Below are positions 47,695 to 56,991 of a stretch of DNA of 64,000 bases, piece by piece (position 1 is the first letter of the stretch; each line of letters starts with the position of its first letter). Under the pieces are notes generated by a model that ran no database searches, was not told the DNA's origin, and saw nothing but the letters and a program-made list of their open reading frames with translations. A program made the position numbers and the translations under genes. The stretch comes from Legionella sp. PC997 (GTDB taxonomy: Bacteria > Pseudomonadota > Gammaproteobacteria > Legionellales > Legionellaceae), in NCBI RefSeq assembly GCF_014109825.1, contig NZ_CP059576.1:2892501-2956500 (forward strand), given 5' to 3'.

Positions 47695-48747
47695 TCATTC
47701 AATATTACTTAATTTTTTCTCTAAAGCACCAAGCTTTATTATATAATCGTCCAATCTTCGAAATCGGGCTGCATTCCGACGCCAACGCCGGTGCTCATGT
47801 ACTAAAGTTCCAGAAGAATAAATTCCAGATTTGGCAAGCGATTTACTTACAGTTGACATACCTGTAACCACTACGTCATCTGCCAAATGGACATGAGCTG
47901 CAATACAACTAGCACCGCCAATGATACAATCTGCACCAATTCGCGCATAAGCACCTATAGCAGCACAACCCGCAATTATGGTATTTTTACCTACCAACAC
48001 ATCATGTGCAACCTGAACTAGATTATCAATACAAACCCCCTCCCCTAAATAAGTATCACTTAAAGAACCTCGGTCAATTACCGTATTAGATCCTACGTGC
48101 ACATTATTTTCAATAATAACAGCACCAACGCTATGGCCCTGTTGCCAGTGCCCTTGTGCCTTTAAATAATTGAATGGAGAGGCGCCAATGACGCAGCCAG
48201 CATTTAGAACCACAGAGGCGCCCAACTGACAACCTGAATGGATTATTACTTCATGTCCAATTCTACTGCGTTCCCCTATTCGGACCAAAGATTCAATAAC
48301 AGTGTGAGCTCCAATCGTAACTCCATCCGCTATATGAGCGTCCGCACCTATCACGCTGTGAGGACCTATCGATACCTTTTGACCTAATTGAACCGATGGG
48401 TGAATTATGGCAGTAGGATCAATCCCAGAGATTGGAGTGTTGGGTGCTGATAAAAGCTGGGAAGCTTGCATCATCGCTTGTAAGGGATGAGCCACGACAA
48501 TACAGTTACCCTTGTATAAATGCTGATGTTCCGCTTTGAGTAAGACTGCCCCTGCTGATGTAGTATCTAGAGCCTTGCGTACTATGGTGTTATCATAATA
48601 AGCGACATCTTTTGACGTAGCACGACTAAGAGAAGTAAAACAAAAAATGGCGTGATCCGCATTTCCATGCCACACGCCATCTAAAAGATTCGCAAGTTCT
48701 GCTAAAGTCAGCAAGTTATTCGCCGAATTAGTTAATTGCTTTAACAA
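47695..48747 (-). CDS. lpxD: UDP-3-O-acylglucosamine N-acyltransferase
   Basis: Third acylation-pathway enzyme of lipid A: adds the N-linked 3-hydroxyacyl chain. An N-terminal uridine-binding domain (about 10-100) is followed by hexapeptide repeats (IHPSVQLGQKVSIGPHSVIG onward), with the catalytic His in DNLVQVAHDVLVG, and a C-terminal helix. At about 350 aa it is complete. No ATG fits: the frame begins at TTG 48747, overlapping skp by 20 nt, or at TTG 48714 just after the skp stop; neither has a clear ribosome-binding site, so the start is open. It lies in the skp-lpxD-fabZ-lpxA order. Confidence 0.93.
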   Translation of the reverse strand: MLKQLTNSANNLLTLAELANLLDGVWHGNADHAIFCFTSLSRATSKDVAYYDNTIVRKALDTTSAGAVLLKAEHQHLYKGNCIVVAHPLQAMMQASQLLSAPNTPISGIDPTAIIHPSVQLGQKVSIGPHSVIGADAHIADGVTIGAHTVIESLVRIGERSRIGHEVIIHSGCQLGASVVLNAGCVIGASPFNYLKAQGHWQQGHSVGAVIIENNVHVGSNTVIDRGSLSDTYLGEGVCIDNLVQVAHDVLVGKNTIIAGCAAIGAYARIGADCIIGGASCIAAHVHLADDVVVTGMSTVSKSLAKSGIYSSGTLVHEHRRWRRNAARFRRLDDYIIKLGALEKKLSNIE

Positions 48748-49228
48748 CTTTATCAGTTACATCAAGAGTTGTTGCACTGAAAGGAGCTGCATCTTTTTGT
48801 ACAATAAGGTCGTATTTGTCATCTTTAGCAACTTTTGCAATAGCTGCACGCACTTTAGCATACAATGCTTCCATTGCTTCATTATTTGCAGTACTTAATT
48901 CTTGTTGATATTGTTGACCATCACGCTCAAATTGTTGTTGTGCACTAACAATTTTCTTTTCTATTTCTTTCTTTTGGGTAGCGCTTAGTACTGCACTATC
49001 ACGCTTGAATTTTTCCATATCAGCTTTGATACCTGCTTCAACGGCTACAAGTTTATCGCGACGGGGTTTAAATTCTTTTTCCAGTTTCTTTTGGATTTCT
49101 TTTATTTGACTGGAGGTTTGCATGATCTTTTGTAGATCAACTACTCCAATTTTTGCTGTATCAGCAAATACGTTTGCCCCAAACACGCTGAAAACAAGGG
49201 CCATTATGACCAGACCTAACCGCTTCAT
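48728..49228 (-). CDS. skp: Periplasmic chaperone Skp/OmpH
   Basis: A trimeric periplasmic chaperone that holds unfolded outer-membrane proteins for delivery to BamA. Signal peptide MKRLGLVIMALVFSVFGANV (cut near VFA-DT), the core IGVVDLQKIMQTSSQIKEIQ (about 27-46), long coiled-coil arms (about 50-120) and the closing strand YDLIVQKDAAPF. At 166 aa the length is normal. It lies between bamA and lpxD, the standard arrangement. GAGAT (in TAGGAGATTAGTT) precedes the ATG. Confidence 0.95.
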   Translation of the reverse strand: MKRLGLVIMALVFSVFGANVFADTAKIGVVDLQKIMQTSSQIKEIQKKLEKEFKPRRDKLVAVEAGIKADMEKFKRDSAVLSATQKKEIEKKIVSAQQQFERDGQQYQQELSTANNEAMEALYAKVRAAIAKVAKDDKYDLIVQKDAAPFSATTLDVTDKVVKAIN

Positions 49229-49378
49229 AACTAATCTCCTAAATTAAAGAGCATGATGCTAGCATAATTCGAAATAGGTTGCGATATATACAGCATGATT
49301 TTCTATAATTTTGTAATAAACAAGAAATTCTAGTTAACCTCACATTCATTTGTGAGCATGAGGCTAAAAAAATTTCGT

Positions 49379-51691
49379 TTAAAATCCTGAAGATAAAGCA
49401 AATTGGAAGACTTGCGTTTGATCGAATTGCTGAGGATTCAGTGCCTTAGCCAAGCTAAATGCCAAGGGTCCAAATGGAGAGCGCCATTCAAGCGAAAGAC
49501 CTGCTGAGTATCGTAACGGACCTTCATATTTTCCAGTTAAGGTAGGTAAGGTATTCACCCCAAAGACGTTACCCGCATCAACAAAAACTGTTGTACGTAC
49601 GTTATCTCGGCTTAAAGGATATGGGAGTATAATTCCTGCAGTTCCAGTAAGTAATAAGTTACCTCCTACAGAATTACGGTAATTATCTAATGGACCTAAA
49701 GAGTAACTGTCATATCCGCGCACTTGGCCAGGCTGTGCAGTACCTCCCGCATAATAATTCTCGAAAAATGGCAATCCCTTATTGTTAAATGAATTTCCAT
49801 AGCCTGCAAACCCTTGCAGCGAGAAGATCCATCCTCGTGTTATAGGTTGATACAAACGCGCTTGATAAGACCCTTTATAGTAGGACAAAGAGTTCGAACT
49901 AGCCGGCAATGCAATTACGCCAGAAAGTTGTTGGTTGATGCCTCTAGTGGGGTATGGAAATTGGTCGTAGCTGTTTCGATTCCATCCTGTAGATAAACGA
50001 ATTTCTTGAAAATGAGTTCCATACATTTGCACAAAATTCTTGATAGGTACTACATTACCAACGCTTTTGATTTCTACATCCTGATAACCATAACCCAATT
50101 GCCATCTGCTTGTTTCACCAAGAGGGATACTATAATTCACGTCACCGCCGTAACGGTTGGAATTGTATGTACTAACATTAAGGTTCCTAGGGTCGACACG
50201 TGCATAATAAAGATTGAGCCCGCGGCCTATACCTGTATCAGTATAAAAAGGATTATAGTAATTTATCGTGTAATCTTGTCCCCATTTACTTGCCGTAAAT
50301 GCAGCTCCCATAGAGCGTCCAGTACCCATAAAGTTATGCTGATTTACTGAGGCATTCAATTGATAACCATTAGTACCATAGCCAATGGAAGCACTTGCCT
50401 CAGCAGAAGGCGCTTCTTCTACTTGTACATCTAAATCAACCTGGTTGTTTGCTTCAGGGACCGGAGTGGTTTTTACATCAACATTTTTTAAATACCCTAA
50501 TAAGCGCAGTTGTCTTTCGGATTCTTTAATATTATGAAGCGATAATAAGCCCCCTTCATCCTGACGAATGACACTTCTCAATACATAATCACTGGTTTTT
50601 GTATTGCCATGGAATTTAATACGACGAACGTATACATGCCGACCTGGCTGTACAATAAAATTAATGAATACCGTTTTGTTCTCTTCATCAATTTGCGGGT
50701 CCGCATTAATTGCAGGGAATCCGTAGCCGATATCTCCTAAAGCCAAGCCAATAGCAGAAATTGAATCCGTCACCTTTTTACGCGAAAAAACAGCACCTTG
50801 TTTAACTTGAATGAGCGAATTAACTTTTTCTGGCGGCAATATCGGTTTGCCTACTACTTTATAGCCTGAAAAATGATATTGGGGTCCTTCTTCAACATGA
50901 ACGTTGATGTAAACGTCTTTTCTATCTGGTGATAACAATACTTGTGAGGATATAATTTTAAACTTCAAATAACCTCTATCCATATAGAAGGAGCGCAATG
51001 CCTCTAAAGACGCATCCATACCTGACTTGGAATACTGATCTTTTTTAGTAAAATAAGTGAAAATGCTGGATTTTGATAAAGCAAACTCGGGTAATAATTC
51101 GTTTGTAGAGAAATCGTGATTGCCTATTATTTTGATTTGTTTAATTCGTGAGACACGCCCCTCAGAAATCGTAACGGTAATACCCACTCTGTTATCAGTT
51201 AAAGGACTAACTCGAGTTTCTATACGCGCGTTGTATTTTCCTCTAGCGTTATAGGCTTGCTTTAATTCTTTCTCCAAACGCTCTAAAGTGGATGTTTGAA
51301 ATACTCGCCCTTTGGCTAAGCCCAAGTCCTTAAGGAATTCTTTCATCTTGTCGCTAGGAATTTCTTTATTTCCTACAACACTAATTGAACCTATGGTTGC
51401 CCGTTCCACCACATTGACAATTAAAGTATTGCCTTGTCGCTCCAAGGAAACAGACTGGAAAAAACCAGTATCATAAAGAGTTCGAATAATCTCAGCAGTT
51501 GATTCAGGGCTTATTTCCTCTCCCACTTGAACGGGAATATAGTTGAGTACTGTTCCAGTGGTGACACGTTGCAAACCTGTAACTTTAATACTTCGCACAA
51601 CAAAAGTATCGGCTGCTATTGTTTGTGAAGACCAGGCTATGAGCGAGGAACAACAAACACCTAATATAAATTTACTGCTGATTTTTTTCAT
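49379..51691 (-). CDS. bamA: Outer membrane protein assembly factor BamA
   Basis: Core of the BAM complex that folds beta-barrel proteins into the outer membrane. It has a signal peptide (about 1-27), five POTRA domains (about 28-428) beginning FVVRSIKVTGLQRVTTGTVL, and a C-terminal 16-strand barrel (about 430-770) ending QVFQFALSSGF. The barrel has the conserved lid motif as VRGYDSYSLGP (VRGF-like, with Tyr in place of Phe). At 770 aa it is complete. It is in the rseP-bamA-skp order, with 150-bp gaps on either side that may hold extra promoters. Confidence 0.97.
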   Translation of the reverse strand: MKKISSKFILGVCCSSLIAWSSQTIAADTFVVRSIKVTGLQRVTTGTVLNYIPVQVGEEISPESTAEIIRTLYDTGFFQSVSLERQGNTLIVNVVERATIGSISVVGNKEIPSDKMKEFLKDLGLAKGRVFQTSTLERLEKELKQAYNARGKYNARIETRVSPLTDNRVGITVTISEGRVSRIKQIKIIGNHDFSTNELLPEFALSKSSIFTYFTKKDQYSKSGMDASLEALRSFYMDRGYLKFKIISSQVLLSPDRKDVYINVHVEEGPQYHFSGYKVVGKPILPPEKVNSLIQVKQGAVFSRKKVTDSISAIGLALGDIGYGFPAINADPQIDEENKTVFINFIVQPGRHVYVRRIKFHGNTKTSDYVLRSVIRQDEGGLLSLHNIKESERQLRLLGYLKNVDVKTTPVPEANNQVDLDVQVEEAPSAEASASIGYGTNGYQLNASVNQHNFMGTGRSMGAAFTASKWGQDYTINYYNPFYTDTGIGRGLNLYYARVDPRNLNVSTYNSNRYGGDVNYSIPLGETSRWQLGYGYQDVEIKSVGNVVPIKNFVQMYGTHFQEIRLSTGWNRNSYDQFPYPTRGINQQLSGVIALPASSNSLSYYKGSYQARLYQPITRGWIFSLQGFAGYGNSFNNKGLPFFENYYAGGTAQPGQVRGYDSYSLGPLDNYRNSVGGNLLLTGTAGIILPYPLSRDNVRTTVFVDAGNVFGVNTLPTLTGKYEGPLRYSAGLSLEWRSPFGPLAFSLAKALNPQQFDQTQVFQFALSSGF

Positions 51692-51840
51692 TATTATTTT
51701 ACGCCCAGTACTACGTGTACTTTACTCAAACTCTGTACACCGAAAATTGAAACACTTTTTATAGGAAGTAGAAACTACTGTCAAGTTTTTGTTCCCTGAC
51801 TTTGCCAATACTTTGCTATTGGGATCGGATTCACACTCAC

Positions 51841-53193
51841 TTATCCCGCAAGTCTTGATAAGTCATTTGATAAAGCAATAAACATAAGCGCTGCCAATAG
51901 CAATAATCCTAGATAGGCTCCTGCAGATTTTAAACCATCGGATAAGGGCTTACGTCGGATCGTTTCAAGTAGATAATAAAACAAATGTCCCCCATCGAGC
52001 ATGGGAATGGGCAATAAATTTAATGCTCCTAAGCTGATGCTCACTAAAGCCAGGAAAAATAAGTAGGAGGCTAATCCACTTCGTCCAGAATCCCCTGCCC
52101 CCTGAGCAATCCCTACTGGACCACTTATATTATTTAATCCAAGCTTGCCAGTAACCAACCTCCCCATCAAAATAAATGTGGTACCGGTCAATTGTACTGT
52201 TTGTTTTAATGCAGTACCTACGGCTGTTAAAGGATCTTGTCGTTCCAAACGCAACCAATGTGCAGGCCATTGGACTTTTTGGGAGCGTACACCTAAAAAT
52301 CCTTCAATTTTATCTTTATTTTTTTGGCTTCCTGTGTGGACAATTACTTTATGTATATGGCCTTTCCTATTTACAGATAAAGTTAACTGTTTGTCTGGAC
52401 GTGTCTGAACGTAATCAACTAAAAATAACCAGTCGTTAAACGGTTTACCATCGACGCTCAATATCTTATCGCCATTTTCTAATCCTGCTTTTGCTGCCGG
52501 AGAATCAGGAACAACCTCTCCCACTATTGGAGGGATTGAAGGAATAAAGGGTTCAATACCTAGGCTTTGCAGAGCATCTGGTTTTTTACTATCTATTTTC
52601 CAATTAGTTAAAGGCAAAGAAACTGTATGAATATGCCCATCAACCAAAGACTTCAATGTTAATTGTATTGTTTCCTGAGAACCAACAAGAGGCATGATCG
52701 CATATTGAAAATCACGCCAGCTGTTTATTTTTGTATCATTCAGCGCGATGATTTCTTCCTTCGCTTTTAATCCTGCTTGTCCCGCAATACTATTAGGTTT
52801 TACTGATTCAATCATCGGTGCCAAAGATTGCATTCCGATAACCAATACCCACCATAAAGCGACAAACGCAAAAAGAAAATTAAAAAACGGACCTGCAAGA
52901 ACAATTGCAGCTCGTTTCCAAATAGATTGATTATTAAATGCTAAATGTCGCTCGTTCTCCGGAACTTCTCCCTCGGATTCATCTAACATTTTGACATAGC
53001 CACCAAGAGGAAATAAGGACCAGGCATATTCGGTTCCTTTCTTATCACACCAACGAGCCAAAATGGGGCCGAAACCAAAAGAAAAACGTAGTACTTTAAC
53101 GCCGCACCAACGCGCCACTTGAAAATGGCCATACTCATGTACTGTAACTAATAAGACTAAGGCCAAAAGAAAATACAGCAATGTTGAAAGCAT
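51841..53193 (-). CDS. rseP: Site-2 zinc protease RseP
   Basis: An inner-membrane protease that cleaves RseA-type anti-sigma factors in the envelope-stress cascade and removes leftover signal peptides. HEYGH (about 19-23, the HExxH zinc motif), two tandem PDZ domains (about 125-290, with SIAGQAGLKAKEEIIALND and SPAAKAGLENGDKILSVDG), and the LDG metal motif in LPIPMLDGGHLFYYL. Four membrane helices fit. At 450 aa it is normal. It lies between cdsA and bamA. Confidence 0.96.
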   Translation of the reverse strand: MLSTLLYFLLALVLLVTVHEYGHFQVARWCGVKVLRFSFGFGPILARWCDKKGTEYAWSLFPLGGYVKMLDESEGEVPENERHLAFNNQSIWKRAAIVLAGPFFNFLFAFVALWWVLVIGMQSLAPMIESVKPNSIAGQAGLKAKEEIIALNDTKINSWRDFQYAIMPLVGSQETIQLTLKSLVDGHIHTVSLPLTNWKIDSKKPDALQSLGIEPFIPSIPPIVGEVVPDSPAAKAGLENGDKILSVDGKPFNDWLFLVDYVQTRPDKQLTLSVNRKGHIHKVIVHTGSQKNKDKIEGFLGVRSQKVQWPAHWLRLERQDPLTAVGTALKQTVQLTGTTFILMGRLVTGKLGLNNISGPVGIAQGAGDSGRSGLASYLFFLALVSISLGALNLLPIPMLDGGHLFYYLLETIRRKPLSDGLKSAGAYLGLLLLAALMFIALSNDLSRLAG

Positions 53194-53346
53194 AGTGCTA
53201 TCCCAAATGAAGTAATACTCGAGAATTATTCTCCCAGAATTCTCCGGCCCTAGAATAAAGTGCTTTTACTAGCACATTCGCGAAAAAAACGTCCTGTTTT
53301 ATCGATTTATAAGCTCGGAATGGTTTGAATAACCCATATTAAGTAG

Positions 53347-54129
53347 TTACAAAGTTAGTCCGAAATAAAATAAAGGTAAAGCTGCAATTAAACTGTCCAA
53401 ACGGTCTAAAATACCCCCATGACCAGGTATAATAGCGCCTGTGTCCTTTAAATGACAACGACGCTTTAATATACTGATGAATAAATCACCAAAGATCGCA
53501 ATAATTATAGTACATAAGGCTAGAATGAACCAATGAACACCGGCAACTGGATGAAAATAACTATAGCCAGCCCAGGCAATTAACATCGACATAACAACGC
53601 CACCAACAACCCCTTCCCAAGACTTTCCAGGGCTAACTTGAGGAATTAACTTATGTTTCCCCATAAGTTTTCCGCTAAGATAAGCGCCTGTATCTGAAAC
53701 CCAGATTAAAAATAACAAATAAACCAGGAATGCTTTACCATTCGCTAAAGAATATAAATGAATAAGACTTTGTGCGAATAAAGGGAGGAGTATTAAACAT
53801 ACAGCTGCGACAATGCCAGGGTATCCCCAATATTTCTGTGATCCTGGAAAACTAAGAATGGCAAGAATATTCAATGCCCAAATAATTAATCCAGCATATA
53901 ACCAATAGGAAAAAAAATAACCACAAGCCCATAAACACACCAGCATCAATACCATAAATCCAACTTTCAACTGCCAATTCTCTAAAGGGATCAGTTGAAA
54001 ACACTCTCTTGCTGCAGCAAGAAAAATTACCAAAACGATACTCAACAAAAGCCATTGATTACCATAAAAAATAAGCGATAAAACCAAAGGTACTAAAATG
54101 AGGGTTGTAATCAAGCGTTGTAAGAACAT
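53347..54129 (-). CDS. cdsA: Phosphatidate cytidylyltransferase
   Basis: Makes CDP-diacylglycerol, the branch-point of phospholipid synthesis. It is a polytopic membrane enzyme with about seven helices, and the signature DTGAYLSGKLMGKHKLIPQV, then SPGKSWEGVVGG and HGGILDRLDSLIAA. At 260 aa the length is normal. It follows uppS by 63 nt. The gene often found next, dxr, is not present between cdsA and rseP here. Confidence 0.95.
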   Translation of the reverse strand: MFLQRLITTLILVPLVLSLIFYGNQWLLLSIVLVIFLAAARECFQLIPLENWQLKVGFMVLMLVCLWACGYFFSYWLYAGLIIWALNILAILSFPGSQKYWGYPGIVAAVCLILLPLFAQSLIHLYSLANGKAFLVYLLFLIWVSDTGAYLSGKLMGKHKLIPQVSPGKSWEGVVGGVVMSMLIAWAGYSYFHPVAGVHWFILALCTIIIAIFGDLFISILKRRCHLKDTGAIIPGHGGILDRLDSLIAALPLFYFGLTL

Positions 54130-54192
54130 CTCTTGGTCCTTAAAGTTAGGATCTGTTTACATTTCTATCAATGTAATTAATCTCTAGAGTTA

Positions 54193-54900
54193 TTAGGAAA
54201 TTTGCCCAAATCTTCTTTTTCTTTTATTAAAGGCAGCCAAGGCCAATTCAAATTCATGCTCACCAAAATCTGGCCAATGTATTTCAGTAAAATAAAGCTC
54301 TGTATAGGCAAGCTGCCAAAGGAAAAAATTACTAATTCGTAACTCACCGCTGGTACGAATAAATAAATCCGGATCAGGTAATCCTACTGTGTCTAGATAC
54401 TGAGCAAAACAGGTTTCATTTATATCATCAACGTTCAATTCACCATTTAAAACCGCTTTGGTTATTTTTTTTGCGGCATTTACCAAATCCCACTTACCAC
54501 CATAATTAACAACCACATTAAGAATTAATTGTTCATTTTTTGCGGTCAAAAATTCTGCTTCCCGCATTTGTTTTTGCAATACTGGTGAAAGTAAATCTCG
54601 GTCCCCAGTAAATCGTAAGTGAATCCCGTGTTGATCCAGTTCAGGAAGTTCCTTTCTTAATGACTCGAGAAACAATTCCATTAAAAAATTAACTTCTTCA
54701 ACAGGCCGAGACCAATTTTCTGAACTAAAAGCAAATAAACTAAGACAAGGAATACCTTTAGTCATACAACAACGAATCATTTTCTTTACTGATTCAACAC
54801 CCGCTTTATGACCTTCTATACGCGGTAACCCTCGACTTTCAGCCCAACGACCGTTTCCATCCATAATAATGGCAACATGCTGAGGAATTTTTTGTTCCAA
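54193..54900 (-). CDS. uppS: Undecaprenyl diphosphate synthase
   Basis: Produces the C55 lipid carrier for cell-wall and O-antigen synthesis. Family motifs: [20 protein letters not shown] with the catalytic Asp, [26 protein letters not shown], and [16 protein letters not shown] choose a TTG start at 54900 ([15 protein letters not shown]), with GGGAAGAG about 6 nt upstream, giving 235 aa; another TTG at 54915 is in frame. No ATG or GTG fits. A nine-codon upstream ORF ends 2 nt before the start. It is first of the envelope cluster; frr and pyrH are not in the window. Confidence 0.95.
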   Translation of the reverse strand: MEQKIPQHVAIIMDGNGRWAESRGLPRIEGHKAGVESVKKMIRCCMTKGIPCLSLFAFSSENWSRPVEEVNFLMELFLESLRKELPELDQHGIHLRFTGDRDLLSPVLQKQMREAEFLTAKNEQLILNVVVNYGGKWDLVNAAKKITKAVLNGELNVDDINETCFAQYLDTVGLPDPDLFIRTSGELRISNFFLWQLAYTELYFTEIHWPDFGEHEFELALAAFNKRKRRFGQIS

Positions 54901-54902
54901 AA

Positions 54903-54932
54903 CTACTCTTCCCAATCTAATAAATGGTGCAT
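54903..54932 (-). CDS. Possible nine-codon upstream ORF in the uppS leader
   Basis: ATG at 54932 with AGAGG 7 nt upstream encodes MHHLLDWEE, and its TAG ends 2 nt before the TTG start of uppS. Its start signals are better than those of uppS, suggesting translational coupling. No peptide function is implied. Confidence 0.4.
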   Translation of the reverse strand: MHHLLDWEE

Positions 54933-55281
54933 AGTCTAACCTCTTTAATACAAAAATGTCACTACTGATAGGAGGAACGATCGAAGTAAAGAGGCACTAA
55001 ATTTTCCATAGCCTTAATATTGGATAGGACTTGGTTCATCCTATTTCGATCAAGCATTCCTTAATCTAGACAAGAAGCTAATCGTGACATTTTACTCAAA
55101 TGTTTCTCGATGTTTTACGAGGGTTTATCTGTTTTACTTTAAGCTTGGTGAAAAAAATCCTCTCAGGAGGTGTTTTATTTCTTCAAGAAACATGACAGAA
55201 GTCGAGAGAATGGATTACGAAATATTTATTAAGTAAGGTATAATTCGTCCATAAAATTTGGATTGTGTCCTGGAGGACTTC
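54933..55281. other. Divergent promoter region between uppS and gpmI
   Basis: No gene is seen. It must hold promoters for uppS (reverse) and gpmI (forward). A CCTC-TCA-GGAGG hairpin near 55163 is too short to call. Confidence 0.5.
55215..55244 (+). promoter_or_regulatory. Likely gpmI promoter
   Basis: A perfect TATAAT at 55239-55244 has a weak -35 (TTACGA, 55215-55220) 18 nt upstream. The transcript would start about 30 nt before the gpmI start. Confidence 0.5.
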
Positions 55282-56823
55282 ATGCAAAAAAAAGCAACCT
55301 TGTTGCTCATGATCTTAGATGGCTGGGGGTATAACGAAAATAATAAATATAATGCGATTGCCCAAGCCAACACACCACAATGGGACGAATGGTGGAAAAA
55401 TTGCCCTCATATTCTTGTGCAAGCATCCGGATTTGCAGTAGGTTTACCTGATGCGCAAATGGGCAATTCCGAAGTTGGACACATGCATATTGGCGCAGGC
55501 AGAGTGATACAACAAGATTTCACACGAATCAATGAGAGTATAAATCATGGAGAGTTCGCCAAAAATCCTGTTTTTCACGAGGTAATTCCAACATTACAAA
55601 AAACCGGGAAATCATTGCATCTTATGGGATTATTTTCTCCAGGGGGAGTCCACAGCCATGAACACCATCTGTTTGCCTTGCTCGACTTATGTGCTCAGCT
55701 AAAATTTACTTCCGTTTATTTACATTTATTTTTAGATGGACGAGATACGCCCCCCCAAAGTGCATTACAAAGTTTAGAGCGCCTCAAAACAAAGTTAAAA
55801 ATACATCCGGTAGCTCGAATATGCTCGATTAGTGGACGCTACTATGCGATGGACAGAGACAACCGCTGGGAAAGGTTAGAGCCCGTCTATACTTTATTAA
55901 CTCAAGGCAACAGCGAACATCATTTTGAGGATGCAGAAACAGCAATAAAGTCTTATTATCAACAAAATCTTTCGGATGAGTTCATCCCCCCTACTCTTAT
56001 TGGAGAGAAAAAAGTAATTGAAGATGGTGATACCGTCTTATTTTTTAATTTCCGTGCCGACAGAGCTCGACAATTAACCACCGCTTTTATTGATCCAACG
56101 TTTAAAAAATTTAATCGAGCAGTGCAACCCCAATTATCCTATTTTGTCAGTATGACTCAATACGATAAAAATTTACCAACTACCCAAGTCTTTCCTCCTA
56201 TTCCTTTAAATAATACTTTAGGAGAAGTGCTTTCGGCTCATGGCCTAAGTCAATTACGCATTGCAGAAACGGAAAAATATGCTCACGTAACTTTTTTCTT
56301 TAACGGTGGAAATGAGAATATTTTTACTAATGAAGAACGGATTTTAATTCCCTCTCCTCAAGTCGCTACCTATGACTTGCAACCTGAAATGAGCGCCCCT
56401 CAATTGACAGATCGTTTGGTAGAGGCAATTAATAGCCAGGATTATGATGTGATTATTTGCAACTACGCCAATGCGGACATGGTAGGACATAGCGGAGATT
56501 TTAATGCCACAATTCGTGCAATCGAATGTCTTGATCAATGCATGAGTAAAGTTTGGCAGGCACTAGCTCGGCAAGGAGGAAAATTACTCATTACGGCTGA
56601 TCATGGCAATGCCGAGGAGATGTTTGACGAAACAACACATCAAGCACATACAGCTCATACGAGTGATCCAGTCCCATTAGTATACGTGGGAGGTAATTGG
56701 CATTTTACTCAAAGTGAAGGAAACTTGATTGATATCGCCCCAACTATTTTGGGCTTGCTAGGTATTACTCCCCCGGCAGAAATGACAGGTCATCAATTGT
56801 TAGAAAAAAATACTCATGAATAA
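55282..56823 (+). CDS. gpmI: 2,3-bisphosphoglycerate-independent phosphoglycerate mutase
   Basis: Interconverts 3- and 2-phosphoglycerate in glycolysis/gluconeogenesis using two Mn ions. It is an alkaline-phosphatase-superfamily enzyme: LMILDGWGYN (metal Asp), AQMGNSEVGHMHIGAGR (phosphorylated Ser), DGRDTPP, FFNFRADRARQL, and LLITADHGNAEEM. The start is ATG 55282, with GGAGGA about 6 nt upstream, giving 513 aa, the family length; the upstream TTG at 55258 contains this site inside it. The order gpmI-envC-ctpA is a common gammaproteobacterial cluster. Confidence 0.96.
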   Translation: MQKKATLLLMILDGWGYNENNKYNAIAQANTPQWDEWWKNCPHILVQASGFAVGLPDAQMGNSEVGHMHIGAGRVIQQDFTRINESINHGEFAKNPVFHEVIPTLQKTGKSLHLMGLFSPGGVHSHEHHLFALLDLCAQLKFTSVYLHLFLDGRDTPPQSALQSLERLKTKLKIHPVARICSISGRYYAMDRDNRWERLEPVYTLLTQGNSEHHFEDAETAIKSYYQQNLSDEFIPPTLIGEKKVIEDGDTVLFFNFRADRARQLTTAFIDPTFKKFNRAVQPQLSYFVSMTQYDKNLPTTQVFPPIPLNNTLGEVLSAHGLSQLRIAETEKYAHVTFFFNGGNENIFTNEERILIPSPQVATYDLQPEMSAPQLTDRLVEAINSQDYDVIICNYANADMVGHSGDFNATIRAIECLDQCMSKVWQALARQGGKLLITADHGNAEEMFDETTHQAHTAHTSDPVPLVYVGGNWHFTQSEGNLIDIAPTILGLLGITPPAEMTGHQLLEKNTHE

Positions 56824-56991
56824 ACGGAATAACAAAATTTCTTTTAATTTATGTCTCGCGGATGTTAAAAAGTACTGCTTACACAACCCAAAACCAATCG
56901 CACAAAAATTAAAAGGCAATCAATCTCTTTGGCAACAGGTTTTGAGAATGAGATTAGAACAGACACCCATAATGATAGGGACATCATATCA

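Noticed and set aside
55155..55185. CCTC-TCA-GGAGG hairpin with following Ts as a terminator or anti-Shine-Dalgarno switch for gpmI
   Set aside because: The stem is only 4-5 bp and lies upstream of the likely gpmI promoter, so it would not be in that transcript.
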